Shown here piece after piece: positions 38,956 through 47,900 of a stretch of DNA of 57,646 nucleotides (the stretch's first letter is position 1; every line of letters starts with the position of its first letter). The position numbers were made by a program, and so were the translations under genes. The stretch is taken from NCBI GenBank assembly GCA_910583885.1, contig CAJUAC010000012.1, positions 1 through 57,646 of the forward strand. Direction: 5' to 3'. Source of the stretch: an uncultured Oscillospiraceae bacterium. GTDB taxonomy: Bacteria > Bacillota > Clostridia > Oscillospirales > Oscillospiraceae. The notes under the pieces are model-generated. The model was not told where the DNA came from. It worked only from the letters and a program-made list of their open reading frames with translations, and searched no databases.

Positions 38956-39525
38956 ATGAACGGCTACACTTGCATCAAGGCGCTGGTCCTCGGCGGAGTC
39001 GGCTACACCGCCGGGAGTAACATCCCCGCCGAGGCCGTTCTTCCGGGCCGTGTCCGCGCCCTTATCAAGCAGGGGTATATCTCCCCCGCCACTGACGAAC
39101 CGGCCCCTGTGCCCGCCCCGGAGAGCTACGCTGAAACGGTTATGGAGCTCCAGCAGCAAATTGCCGACCTCCAGTCCGAGCTTCAGCAGGCTACCGTCGA
39201 GCGTGATGAGCTCCGGGAGAAGCTGGCGGTGAGCATCCCCGCCCCCACAATCATCACGCTTCCGATTGCCAGAGATGGCGGCGTTCTGGAGGTTACGGCT
39301 ACCCCCGAGAGCATTGTGACCTTTGTGCAGAGCCTCCAACTTACTGCTGAGGAGAGCACGAAGGTCATTGAGACCATGACGGATGACACCGCCCTCATCC
39401 TTATCCACGCCCTGGATGGGCGGAAAACCGTCAAAGCGGCAGCCCAGGCCAGAGCGGCGGCTCTGGAGACCAGCAACGAGGCCGTTCCCGGAAGCGAGGA
39501 GGGCCAGGGCCAGGGTGATACCTGA
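38956..39525 (+). CDS. Structural protein with coiled coil (unknown)
   Basis: A 189-aa protein. The first 45 residues (GYTCIKALVLGGVGYTAGSN and ALIKQGYISPA) resemble a small beta module found in other phage head genes; a coiled coil follows (METVMELQQQ-type heptads near 60-90), and then helices. GGGAGGG upstream, 12 nt after the capsid gene. Possibly a head fibre or head-tail part. Confidence 0.55.
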   Translation: MNGYTCIKALVLGGVGYTAGSNIPAEAVLPGRVRALIKQGYISPATDEPAPVPAPESYAETVMELQQQIADLQSELQQATVERDELREKLAVSIPAPTIITLPIARDGGVLEVTATPESIVTFVQSLQLTAEESTKVIETMTDDTALILIHALDGRKTVKAAAQARAAALETSNEAVPGSEEGQGQGDT

Positions 39526-39953
39526 TGAGGACATATACCTACGACCCTTCGAAAATCCAGGAGAACGGCAAAGACCGGATGCGGTTCGAGCTGGGCGACA
39601 CCATGGTGGAGGGCGAAGCGGAAACCTGTGCCCTTTCGGATGAGGAGTACACAGCGATCCTCGCTCTCCATCCCAACAAATGGCGAAAGGCCAAGCTGGC
39701 TCTGCTTTCAAGCATCATGCATGGCTTCATGTACGAGGTAGACACCAAGGTTGGTCCCCTTTCCCTCTCGCTTCGGCAGCGGGCCGAGGCGTGGAAGGCC
39801 ATGTATGACGAGCTGAAGGCGGAAGATGCCATGATGGCCGTCCCCAGCGCCCACCCGCAGGCTATCAGCCCCCAGCATTACTTCTACGAGGGAATGCACG
39901 ATAATCGGGAGCAGGGCGGCACAGGGAGGGGGAAACGGTTTGAATTGCCTTAG
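39525..39953 (+). CDS. Head-tail connector-like protein
   Basis: A 142-aa helical protein (TYTYDPSKIQENGKDRMRFE, ALHPNKWRKAKLALLSSIMH) overlapping the previous gene by 1 nt. Position after the capsid and mixed helical content suggest a gp6/gp15-type connector. Sequence-level support is weak. Confidence 0.6.
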   Translation: MRTYTYDPSKIQENGKDRMRFELGDTMVEGEAETCALSDEEYTAILALHPNKWRKAKLALLSSIMHGFMYEVDTKVGPLSLSLRQRAEAWKAMYDELKAEDAMMAVPSAHPQAISPQHYFYEGMHDNREQGGTGRGKRFELP

Positions 39954-40323
39954 ACCAGGCAGACTCCGGCCCGGAAATCTGTTCAAAGACTTCTGGGTAG
40001 AAAACAAAACCACCACACTCACTTCAAGAGGGCGGCCCACAAGCACTTTCGACAAAGAAAAGGCCGTCCACTTTCTGGCTGTGCTGGCAGAGGCGAAGCC
40101 CACCGAGATTGAGAGGTTCCGCCAGCTCGATCACCCCATCACCCATACCATCACCCAGCAGGGCCGCCCCAAAGCGAAAGCTAAGGACCGGCTCGTTCAT
40201 GGTGGGCGCATTTTCTACGTTCAGGGGGTGGATGATCCGGGCGAGCTGGGGCTTTGGACAATCTATTATGCCGAGGAAAGGAGCGATGTAGATGGAGATC
40301 GACCTGAAGGGCAAAATCAATGA
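39940..40323 (+). CDS. Head-tail adaptor (stopper-like)
   Basis: A 127-aa protein; HPITHTITQQGRPKAKAKDR and GGRIFYVQGVDDPGELGLWT match the SPP1 gp16/DUF-type head closure proteins with their 'F.V.GVDDPGELG' pattern. TTG start with GGGAGGGGG; overlaps the connector by 14 nt. Confidence 0.75.
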   Translation: MNCLRPGRLRPGNLFKDFWVENKTTTLTSRGRPTSTFDKEKAVHFLAVLAEAKPTEIERFRQLDHPITHTITQQGRPKAKAKDRLVHGGRIFYVQGVDDPGELGLWTIYYAEERSDVDGDRPEGQNQ

Positions 40324-40717
40324 TCTGTATAACCAAGTCACCCAGGAGGCCAAGTCCAGGGGTTACCGGGCGGCAAACGCTCTCCGCAGCGCATCCCTGG
40401 AAGTGCTGCGCGGGCAGCGCAGTGGCAAAATCTATCGAAAGCCCTTCACCAAAAAGGCAACCTACCAGGCATCGGCCCCCGGCGAGCCCCCGGCCGTCCG
40501 CTCTGGCACCCTGCGCCGGAGCTGGCAGCCTCGCGCGCAGTCCGAGAAGGAAAACGGCGTTGTCACAGTTCATCCGGCCATATGGACCGATGTTAAGTAC
40601 GCCCCGATTCTTCAGGAGGGCAGTCCCAAAATGGCGCCACGTCCCTTTGAGGAACCAATCATTGAGAAGGCCAAGCCGGAGATCGAGGCTATCTTCGGCC
40701 AACCCTATCTGAGCTGA
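40292..40717 (+). CDS. HK97 gp10-like neck/tail component
   Basis: A 141-aa protein with YRAANALRSASLEVLRGQRS, ASAPGEPPAVRSGTLRRSW and YAPILQEGSPKMAPRPFEEP, the characteristic pattern of HK97 gp10-type proteins. AAAGGAG upstream, overlaps the stopper gene by 32 nt. Confidence 0.85.
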   Translation: MEIDLKGKINDLYNQVTQEAKSRGYRAANALRSASLEVLRGQRSGKIYRKPFTKKATYQASAPGEPPAVRSGTLRRSWQPRAQSEKENGVVTVHPAIWTDVKYAPILQEGSPKMAPRPFEEPIIEKAKPEIEAIFGQPYLS

Positions 40718-40735
40718 TGAGAAAGGAGGACCGTC

Positions 40736-41074
40736 GTGCCGCTGATCAAAGAAGGCAGCATCCGGGCTTTTGACACTGAGGCTGTCCACAAGGGCGACCT
40801 CGTGCGGGCCCAATACCATACATGGCCGGAACCCAGGAACGGGCTCTTGGCCTCGGTCAGCGAGGAGCGGCTCACTGTGCTGTTCCTGCCCGGCCTGGGC
40901 AACGTGTCCAACTATTTCCCGATTGCGGCGGCGGAGGTGGCTGCGGGCCTTTGGAAAGTTCGGTGGTCCTCCGACCTAGAAACCATTGATGCTGAAGGTG
41001 GACCGGAGCCGCCCCCGGAAGGTGAAGGCCCGCCGGAGGAACTTCCCGATGGTGAGCCGGAGGGGGGGCGTTGA
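40736..41074 (+). CDS. Unknown neck-region protein
   Basis: A 112-aa protein: a beta-rich first 80 residues (LVRAQYHTWPEPRNGLLASV, SEERLTVLFLPGLGNVSNYF) and a Pro/Glu/Gly-rich tail. GTG start, AAAGGAGG. The 'HTWPEP.....V' pattern with VSNYFPI occurs in clostridial phage neck regions. Function unknown. Confidence 0.6.
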   Translation: MPLIKEGSIRAFDTEAVHKGDLVRAQYHTWPEPRNGLLASVSEERLTVLFLPGLGNVSNYFPIAAAEVAAGLWKVRWSSDLETIDAEGGPEPPPEGEGPPEELPDGEPEGGR

Positions 41075-41077
41075 TCT

Positions 41078-41950
41078 GTGACGCTGGAGGACCTGATTTA
41101 CACCAGGCTCTCAGACCCAGACGGGCCTGCGGCGAAGCTGGCCCGTTACGGCGAAGCTCCCGCCATCTTCTATCAGGCGGCCCCAGAGGACACTGCTGCC
41201 GGGTGGGATGGAAAACGCCAATATCCTCGTATCGACTATACCGTGGATATGCAGGCTAACCCGGAGCGCCAGTCCTGCGGCGTCCTGACTCTAAATATCT
41301 GGTGCAGCGAGCAATGCGCTCCACCGGAGGACTTGGAGCCGGAGGTGCGGGCAATGATGCGGGATGTGTTCATGCAGCCGGACGAGAGCCCGCCCTACAG
41401 TCTGGCGTGGGTGCGCTCGGACGCCTTTGAGGGGCGCAGCCAGGCCAACCCAGCCACGCTGGTCAATGGGATCACTGTCCTTTTTGACCTGTTTGCGTTC
41501 CCGGTTCAGGAGACCACCGACCCGGACCCCATCCTGGCAATCAACGAGTATGTCAAGCAGTGGGCCCCGGACGCTCTGGTCATTGGGAAAGACACGCTGG
41601 AAAGGTTTCAGATTGCAACTACGGACCAGCCGATCTTCTACTTCCGGCTGGCCTCCCTGCAGCTTCAGCGTGAGACGAATACCGTGTCCTGGATGGACGG
41701 GATGATTGCCGGGTACATCTATGCGCCGGAGGAAACCCGCTTGAAATGGCTGAAGGCCCTGGTGGACGTTCTGTCCCTGGATGGGGAGGTCACTATGCTG
41801 GACACATCTCCCATGTTTTTGCGGGGTATTAAGGCCGACAGTGCGGCGGACCCGCTCACTGTCGGACAGCTCCGCCTTCAGATTCGCTTTGGCCTGCTCC
41901 GCCGGCCGAAGTATGCCCATACGCTTATGAAAGACTACAAGGCGATTTAA
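41078..41950 (+). CDS. Tail terminator-like protein, possibly double-domain
   Basis: A 290-aa protein, about twice the usual tail-terminator length. The first half (LEDLIYTRLSDPDGPAAKLA, YPRIDYTVDMQANPERQSCG, VLTLNIWC) looks like a tail completion domain; the second half (INEYVKQWAPDALVIGKDTL, FYFRLASLQLQRETNTVSWM) has a similar alpha/beta order. It may be two fused copies or two neighbouring neck proteins. GTG start. Confidence 0.6.
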   Translation: MTLEDLIYTRLSDPDGPAAKLARYGEAPAIFYQAAPEDTAAGWDGKRQYPRIDYTVDMQANPERQSCGVLTLNIWCSEQCAPPEDLEPEVRAMMRDVFMQPDESPPYSLAWVRSDAFEGRSQANPATLVNGITVLFDLFAFPVQETTDPDPILAINEYVKQWAPDALVIGKDTLERFQIATTDQPIFYFRLASLQLQRETNTVSWMDGMIAGYIYAPEETRLKWLKALVDVLSLDGEVTMLDTSPMFLRGIKADSAADPLTVGQLRLQIRFGLLRRPKYAHTLMKDYKAI

Positions 41951-41960
41951 GGAGGCTTTT

Positions 41961-42224
41961 ATGGCAGCAAGAAAAACACCCGCACCTAGTGGCGAGCCCC
42001 CCGTGGCCGCCTCTGGGGCCAAGAACACGCCCACTGCCGTTGAGTATACCGTCGAGGAGCTCACGGCAGGGGCCAAGACCGTTTTTCCGGGGGTTTCCCC
42101 CGACTGCGTGACCGCAGCCCTGCGGCTGGCCGGGGTCACCAAGACTACCAAGGAGAAGGCGAAGGAGATCGTTGATAATTTCGTCAGCGCACCTGTCGCC
42201 GGTCCCAAGAAGGGAGGCAGCTAA
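41961..42224 (+). CDS. Small tail-region protein
   Basis: An 87-aa basic protein with YTVEELTAGAKTVFPGVSPD and VTAALRLAGVTKTTKEKAKE, a pattern seen just upstream of sheath genes in PBSX-like phages. TAAGGAGG upstream. Function unknown. Confidence 0.6.
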   Translation: MAARKTPAPSGEPPVAASGAKNTPTAVEYTVEELTAGAKTVFPGVSPDCVTAALRLAGVTKTTKEKAKEIVDNFVSAPVAGPKKGGS

Positions 42225-42227
42225 CCT

Positions 42228-43640
42228 ATGGCCGGCACTTTTACCGTTGGCGAGAGAAAGACCCGCCCCGGCGTATACCACCGCTATGAAAATGCGGGCG
42301 GCATCCGCCTTGCTGGGGCCATCAACGGCATTGGCGCGGGCGTGATCCGGGCCAATTGGGGGCCGTTGAACAAGGTGATCGAGTTCGAGCCCTCCACGAA
42401 GGTCAGCACCATCTACGGCAGTGGGAACACCGAGGACCTGATCACCGAGATGTTCACCGGTGGCCTGACCAGCGGCTTCTTTGTCCGTGTCGGCTCCGGC
42501 GGTACCGTCCCCACCCTCGCCCTTCAGCTGGAGGGCGGCGAGGAGGCGGGAACCATCACCGGGGCCTATGTGGGCGACCGGGTCTTTACTGCGTCCATCC
42601 GGGACAGCATCATCACGGACCAGAGGGAGTGCATCATTTACGAGGGCACCGCCGAGTTCCTGAAGGTGTCCTTTGATCCTGGGGAGAATGAGCCTGCCGC
42701 CCTCAAGGAGGCCATGGCGAGCGCCACGAAGGATTTTTTCTTCCTTCCGGCGGAAAATGCGACAGGGCCCTTGGCTGAAATCGTCCAGGCTGAGTTCACC
42801 CCCGGCACCAACCCCACGGCCACCAACGCCGATTACAGCAATGCCTTTGATGCTCTGGAGCCCTACACTTACAACGTCATTTGCCTGGACACTGACTCTA
42901 TCAGCGTTCAGATGTTGCTGGATGCCTATCTGGACCGTGTATACGAGTCTGGCAGCTATCCGATGTGTACCGTTGCGGCAGACTCCACCAAGGAACTGGA
43001 GGACCGCATGACCATTGCTAAGTCCTTCAATGATCCCAAGATCACCTACGTTCTCAACAGCTGCGTGGATGCGGCGGGGCGGAAATACGAGGGCTATCAA
43101 ATCGCCGCCCGGATCGGCGGCATCATCGCCTCTACTCCGTCCAACCAGAGTATCACCCACGAGGTGGTCACCAACATGATCGACCTCGACAAGCCCCTTA
43201 CCAATACCGAAATCATTCGGGCGCTGAAAAGCGGTTGTATTGTCCTCACCAAGAATGATGATGGCCAGGTGTGGATCGAGCAGGGCATCAACACCCTCAT
43301 CACCCCCAATGCAGAGCAGGACGAGGGCTGGAAGAAAATTCGCCGCGTCAAGACCCGCTTCGAGCTGATGCAGCGGATGGACAATACCCTGGAGAAGATC
43401 ATCGGCAAGATTAACAATGACCCGGATGGCCGGGCCACTGTGATTGCCGCCGGCAACAAGCTGATCAAGCTCATGTGGCGGGAAGGGAAACTCTTGGAGG
43501 GCGGCTATATGACAGAGGACGCCAGCAACCCGCCCGAGGGTGACAGCGCATGGTTCATCATCGCAGTGGATGATGTCGACAGCATCGAGTTCGTCTATCT
43601 GCTGTACCGTTACCGCTTCGCCCCCGAGACCAGTGAATAA
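42228..43640 (+). CDS. Tail sheath protein (XkdK-like)
   Basis: A 470-aa contractile sheath protein. It starts AGTFTVGERKTRPGVYHRYE and has GVIRANWGPLNKVIEFEPST, and the C-terminal NDPDGRATVIAAGNKLIKLM and FVYLLYRYRF, consistent with XkdK-type sheaths that contract on infection. GGGAGG upstream. It defines the phage as a myovirus. Confidence 0.92.
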   Translation: MAGTFTVGERKTRPGVYHRYENAGGIRLAGAINGIGAGVIRANWGPLNKVIEFEPSTKVSTIYGSGNTEDLITEMFTGGLTSGFFVRVGSGGTVPTLALQLEGGEEAGTITGAYVGDRVFTASIRDSIITDQRECIIYEGTAEFLKVSFDPGENEPAALKEAMASATKDFFFLPAENATGPLAEIVQAEFTPGTNPTATNADYSNAFDALEPYTYNVICLDTDSISVQMLLDAYLDRVYESGSYPMCTVAADSTKELEDRMTIAKSFNDPKITYVLNSCVDAAGRKYEGYQIAARIGGIIASTPSNQSITHEVVTNMIDLDKPLTNTEIIRALKSGCIVLTKNDDGQVWIEQGINTLITPNAEQDEGWKKIRRVKTRFELMQRMDNTLEKIIGKINNDPDGRATVIAAGNKLIKLMWREGKLLEGGYMTEDASNPPEGDSAWFIIAVDDVDSIEFVYLLYRYRFAPETSE

Positions 43641-43656
43641 GGGAGGAGGATAAACC

Positions 43657-44133
43657 ATGGCTACGGCTAAACAGGGGATGTTCAACAATAGGGGCCCTGT
43701 CGATGTTCGCAAAGTGCTGTCCGGTAAGGATGGCGCTCTTTTTGCGGATGATGGCACTCTGCTGGCAACCATCGAGACATTCCAGACCAAGGTGAGCGTC
43801 ACCAACGCTAAGTACCAGCCGCTGGGCGATGCCCAAGAACACGAGGTGTTCACGGGCTACAATGTGACCCTCACCTTCACCGAGACCGTGATTTCCGATG
43901 AGCGGTTCATCCAGGAGCTCTTTGACGGCATGGCCAGCGGCTTCATGCCCGACTGGAACTTCCAAGGCTCCATCAGAGGCCGGGACGGAACCTACCAGCG
44001 CATGAACTATCGCCAGTGCGTCCCCAGCGGTGATATCGACCTTCAGAACCTCTCCGTTGGCGACACCCTCAAGCGGGCGTGGAGCCTGTTTGTCAACGAG
44101 CCCCCGGAGCTTCAGTCTCTGCTGGGTGGATAA
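43657..44133 (+). CDS. Tail tube protein (XkdM-like)
   Basis: A 158-aa tube protein with DVRKVLSGKDGALFADDGTL, VTNAKYQPLGDAQEHEVFTG and the C-terminal NYRQCVPSGDIDLQNLSVGD. Placed after the sheath as in PBSX. GGGAGGAGG upstream. Confidence 0.9.
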   Translation: MATAKQGMFNNRGPVDVRKVLSGKDGALFADDGTLLATIETFQTKVSVTNAKYQPLGDAQEHEVFTGYNVTLTFTETVISDERFIQELFDGMASGFMPDWNFQGSIRGRDGTYQRMNYRQCVPSGDIDLQNLSVGDTLKRAWSLFVNEPPELQSLLGG

Positions 44134-44150
44134 TAGAACACCAACAATAT

Positions 44151-44180
44151 AGCCGCGCTGCCGGATAAGGTGGCGCGGCT
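44151..44180 (+). terminator. Hairpin between tube and tail chaperone genes
   Basis: A 12-bp stem with one mismatch (44151-44162 with 44169-44180) followed by CACTTTCTG. It may lower expression of the genes downstream relative to the abundant tube and sheath. Confidence 0.45.
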
Positions 44181-44205
44181 CACTTTCTGAATAGGAGGAA
44201 CGACT

Positions 44206-44718
44206 ATGTCCAAGGAAAACCCCGATGCGATCCAGATGGACGAGGAAATGACCCCAGAGGAGCAGGGTCAGGCCCTCCGCACCTATGAGAACGACATTCT
44301 GGGCGGGCTTCTGGCTGCTGCTGGTTTCCGGGAGGATAGCGATGAGACCAAAACCGTGGAGATTGCCCGGAACGGTGTCGTCTTCTTCACGTTCCGCATC
44401 CGGCCGCTCTCCGAGGGGGAGTACAACAGGTGCAAGGAGCGGTACACCACCTACAAGCGGAACAAGCAGTTCGGCGTCAGAATCCCGGAAAAGACCGACA
44501 CCATCAGTTATCGGAGTGCCCTCATCTATGAAGCTACCATCAAAGAGGACCGGGAAAAGCTGTGGGATAACCGGGATGCGTGGCGGAAACTGGATGTGCT
44601 ATCCGGCGTGGAGCTGATCGGGCGTGTCCTGAAGGCCGGCGAGAAGGACGCTGTGCTTGACCTCATCGACAAGATCAGTGGATACAGCGTTCTCGAGGAG
44701 GACACCGTAAAAAACTAA
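44206..44718 (+). CDS. Tail assembly chaperone (XkdN-like, G-type product)
   Basis: A 170-aa acidic protein with PEEQGQALRTYENDILGGLL, VVFFTFRIRPLSEGEYNRCK and SVLEEDTVKN at the end. It matches the XkdN-type chaperone that guides tape measure assembly. Its last codons contain a slippery heptamer A-AAA-AAC (44709-44715) directly before the stop, with AGGAGG 7 nt upstream, for a -1 frameshift into the next frame. AGGAGG start signal. Confidence 0.88.
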   Translation: MSKENPDAIQMDEEMTPEEQGQALRTYENDILGGLLAAAGFREDSDETKTVEIARNGVVFFTFRIRPLSEGEYNRCKERYTTYKRNKQFGVRIPEKTDTISYRSALIYEATIKEDREKLWDNRDAWRKLDVLSGVELIGRVLKAGEKDAVLDLIDKISGYSVLEEDTVKN

Positions 44719-44915
44719 TCGAAGCTGGCGGCAGATCAACGCTTTTACACCACATCCTTCAGCGTGTGGGCTTTGAGGCGTGGGCCGCTGCCGCTGGCTT
44801 TCGCTCCACCGAGGAGGCTATGAGCTGCCCTGGAACCAGCGTGTTCATGCGGGCATCTATGCGGGCACAAATAGCCGCCGACACCAACGGAAGGGGGGAA
44901 TCGGATGGCGGCTGA
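44715..44915 (+). CDS. -1 frameshift extension of the tail chaperone (GT-type)
   Basis: From the slippery site the -1 frame stays open for 66 codons (LIEAGGRSTLLHHILQRVGF, then EAWAAAAGFRSTEEAMSC) and ends at TGA 44913-44915, 10 nt into the tape measure gene. It has no start of its own, so it is reached by frameshift. The fused product would be about 236 aa. This matches the G/GT arrangement of many long-tailed phages. Confidence 0.8.
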   Translation, partial: LIEAGGRSTLLHHILQRVGFEAWAAAAGFRSTEEAMSCPGTSVFMRASMRAQIAADTNGRGESDGG

Positions 44916-47900
44916 AACCTATCGGATTGAAATCCCCGTCGTGGTGGAGGACCAGACAGACCCCGGTGCGAGCAACGCCACCAAGAAGGTCAACGCTTTT
45001 GACAAGGTGGTCCAGCAGGCTAAAGACCGGCTGGACAAAATGAACCGCACCAAGTTCCAAGTGGCGCTGGAGGCTATTGACAAGGTTTCTGCTGTGGTGG
45101 GCACCATCACCGGAGCTGTGCGGGGGCTGGCCGGGAAAGCCTGGCGAGTCACCATGAGCGTTATCGATAAGGCCACCGCTCCCTTGCGCGGGATCATCAA
45201 CATACTTAAAAATCCGATACTGCAGGCCGGCGCGATCCTGGGGATCAGCGTCGGCCTTAAAGATACCATCGACACCTACTCCTCTTTCGAGGCCACCATG
45301 AGCCAGGTCAAGTCCATCAGCGGAGCCACAGCGGAGCAGATGATGGATTTGAACGCCAAGGCCAAGGAGATGGGCGCCACCACCAAGTTTACGGCTTCGG
45401 AGGCTGGTGAAGCCTTCACCTACATGGCGATGGCTGGTTGGAAGACCGGGGATATGCTGAACGGTATTGAGGGCATTATGTCCCTGGCTGCCGCTTCCGG
45501 CGAGAGCCTGGCAACCACCAGTGACATTGTGACGGATGCGCTGACCGCTTTCGGAATGACAGCAAAGGACAGCGGTCGGTTCGCTGACGTGCTGGCTGTT
45601 GCATCCTCGAACGCCAACACCAATGTCAGCATGATGGGCGAAACCTTCAAGTACGTCGGCGCTGCGTCTGGAGCCCTGGGGTACAGCATCGAGGACGTGG
45701 CCCTCGGAATCGGACTCATGGCTAATGCAGGCATCAAGGCATCCCAAGCTGGCACCGAGCTCAACTCTATCTTCACACGGCTCGGAACCAACACCAACGG
45801 TGCGAGGGATGCCATTGAGGACCTCGGGATCAGCTTCTATAAGTCCGACGGCAGTGCCAGGGCCTATGGTGACGTTTTGAAGGAGCTGCGAGCGGCCACC
45901 AAGAACATGACCCAGGAGCAGAAGATCAACTTCGCCAACACTGTGGCAGGCCAGAGGGCGCAGGCCGGTTTGCTTGCCATGCTGAATGCGACCGAAGAAG
46001 ATTATAACAAGCTGACTGAGGCCATCGAGAATTGCGATGGCGCTGCGGCGGCGATGGCCGACACCATGCTCGACAACTTGGCGGGCGATATGACCCTGCT
46101 GCAGAGTGCGGTCGAGGGTGTCAAAATTTCCATCGGTGAACGCCTGTCGCCCTATTTACGACAGTTCGTGCAGTTCATTACGAGCAAAATGCCCGATGTC
46201 GAAAAGGCAGCGGGCAAGGCCCTGGATTTCATTGAGGGCAAGGTTAAGTGGCTCAAGGACACCATTGCTGATTTTACGAGCGGCGAGGATTGGGCCAATG
46301 CTGACATTTGGGGCAAGCTCAAAATCGCTTGGGACAAAATCGTTGCGGGGCCCTTCAGCGAGTGGTGGAATGGATCTGGCAAAGCAAAAATTACCGGGAT
46401 GATGGGCGACTTGGGCAGGACCATCGGCAGCGGCATCACTGCCGGACTGCTGGCGCTCCTGGGCATTGACACCGGCGGAGCTATTTCGGACGGGAAGGCC
46501 ATCGGAGGCGCCTTTATTGATGGCTTCATGGATGGCTTTGATACTGAGCAGATCACAACGGCCCTGAAAAATTGGGCTGGTGAGCACAAAGGCACCGTTG
46601 CGGCTCTGGGCATCGTTCTGGGCGGCAAGCTAATCGGCGGTGTTGCCAAGGGGGTGCAGCAGGCCCGCGGCCTGGTCAGCACCATCCAAGGCATACTCGG
46701 CAAGGGTAGCGGCGCAGGCGGTATGGCAGGCGCCATGGGCAGCAGCTACGCCACCACATCCATGCGGGTGACGGCAGGCGTGGTCAATGTCTACGGAAAT
46801 ATGGCCAGCAATGCCGCCAATGCGGCCGGTGCTGCGGGGCGGAGCGCCATGGGCGGACTCCCAGCCCTCCCGGGCGGAGGCGGTACTCCCCCGGCACTCC
46901 CAGGCGGAACCGGCGGAGCTGCGGCGGCGGGCGGCCTTACGTCGGCTTCCGGCTGGCTTGGCCGACTGCTTCAGGTAGGCTCCAAGTCCTCTGTCGTAGG
47001 CGCAGACGGAACGCTGCTTGCTGTCAACGGTGGCATAGGCGGCACTTTGGGTAGCGTAGGCGGGGCCCTGGGCTCCGGGGCAACCACAGCTGCAGGGGCG
47101 GCTGCAGCGGGCACAGCGGCCATCGGAGGCGGCCTGCTGGGCGGCGCTGGCATCATCAGCGGTCTCATTGATATTTTCCACGGCACAAAGACCTCCGGTA
47201 AGGAAGCGCAGACCGCCTATGCGACCGGCGGCTCTAAAATAGGCATGGTGGGCGCAGGAGCCGCCGCAGGGGCCGCTATCGGCTCGGTGGTACCTGTTGT
47301 CGGCACCGGCGTCGGAGCTCTCGTGGGGGCCGGTATTGGCGGCCTGGGGGCCCTCGGCTTCGGTGACAAGATTGGCCAGGCACTGTCTGACGCATTGGAC
47401 GAGGGTGGCTGGCTCAACAATATGGGCGTGGCCATCAGCGGATTCTTCACAGAAACTCTGCCCACCAAATGGGGTGAGTTCTGGGATGGCGTGGGGAACT
47501 TCTTCACGGAAACCGTCCCCTATGCCCTCGGTTTTGCTGCGGGCAAAGTGACCACATTCTTTACAGAAACACTCCCCACCAAATGGGGTGAGTTCTGGAC
47601 GGGCGTCGGAAACTTCTTCACAGAGAGTATCCCCGCCTGGTGGGAAACCGTCAAGGCTGGCGCGATTAACTTCTTCACTGTTACCATTCCGCAGAAATGG
47701 ACCGAGTTCTGGGACGGCATCGGTGTGTTCTTCACCGAGACGATCCCCGCATGGTGGGAGGACGTGAAAGCCGGAGCGGTAACATTCTTTACGGAAACCC
47801 TGCCCACCAAGTGGACGGAGTTCTGGACGGGTGTCGGGAATTTCTTCACCGAAACCATCCCGGCCTGGATCGACAGCAGCCTTACCAGCGCAAAGACCTT

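Noticed and set aside
31658..43853. Long minus-strand open frames (31658-32953, 33044-34210, 37867-39711, 41925-43853)
   Set aside because: They mirror well-supported plus-strand structural genes. The high third-position GC of those genes removes stops on the other strand. The products have low-complexity His/Gly/Leu content and no start signals.
44780..45043. Plus-strand frame starting at 44780, before the tape measure
   Set aside because: The true reading there is the -1 extension of the tail chaperone; this third frame has Arg-rich noise and no ribosome binding site.
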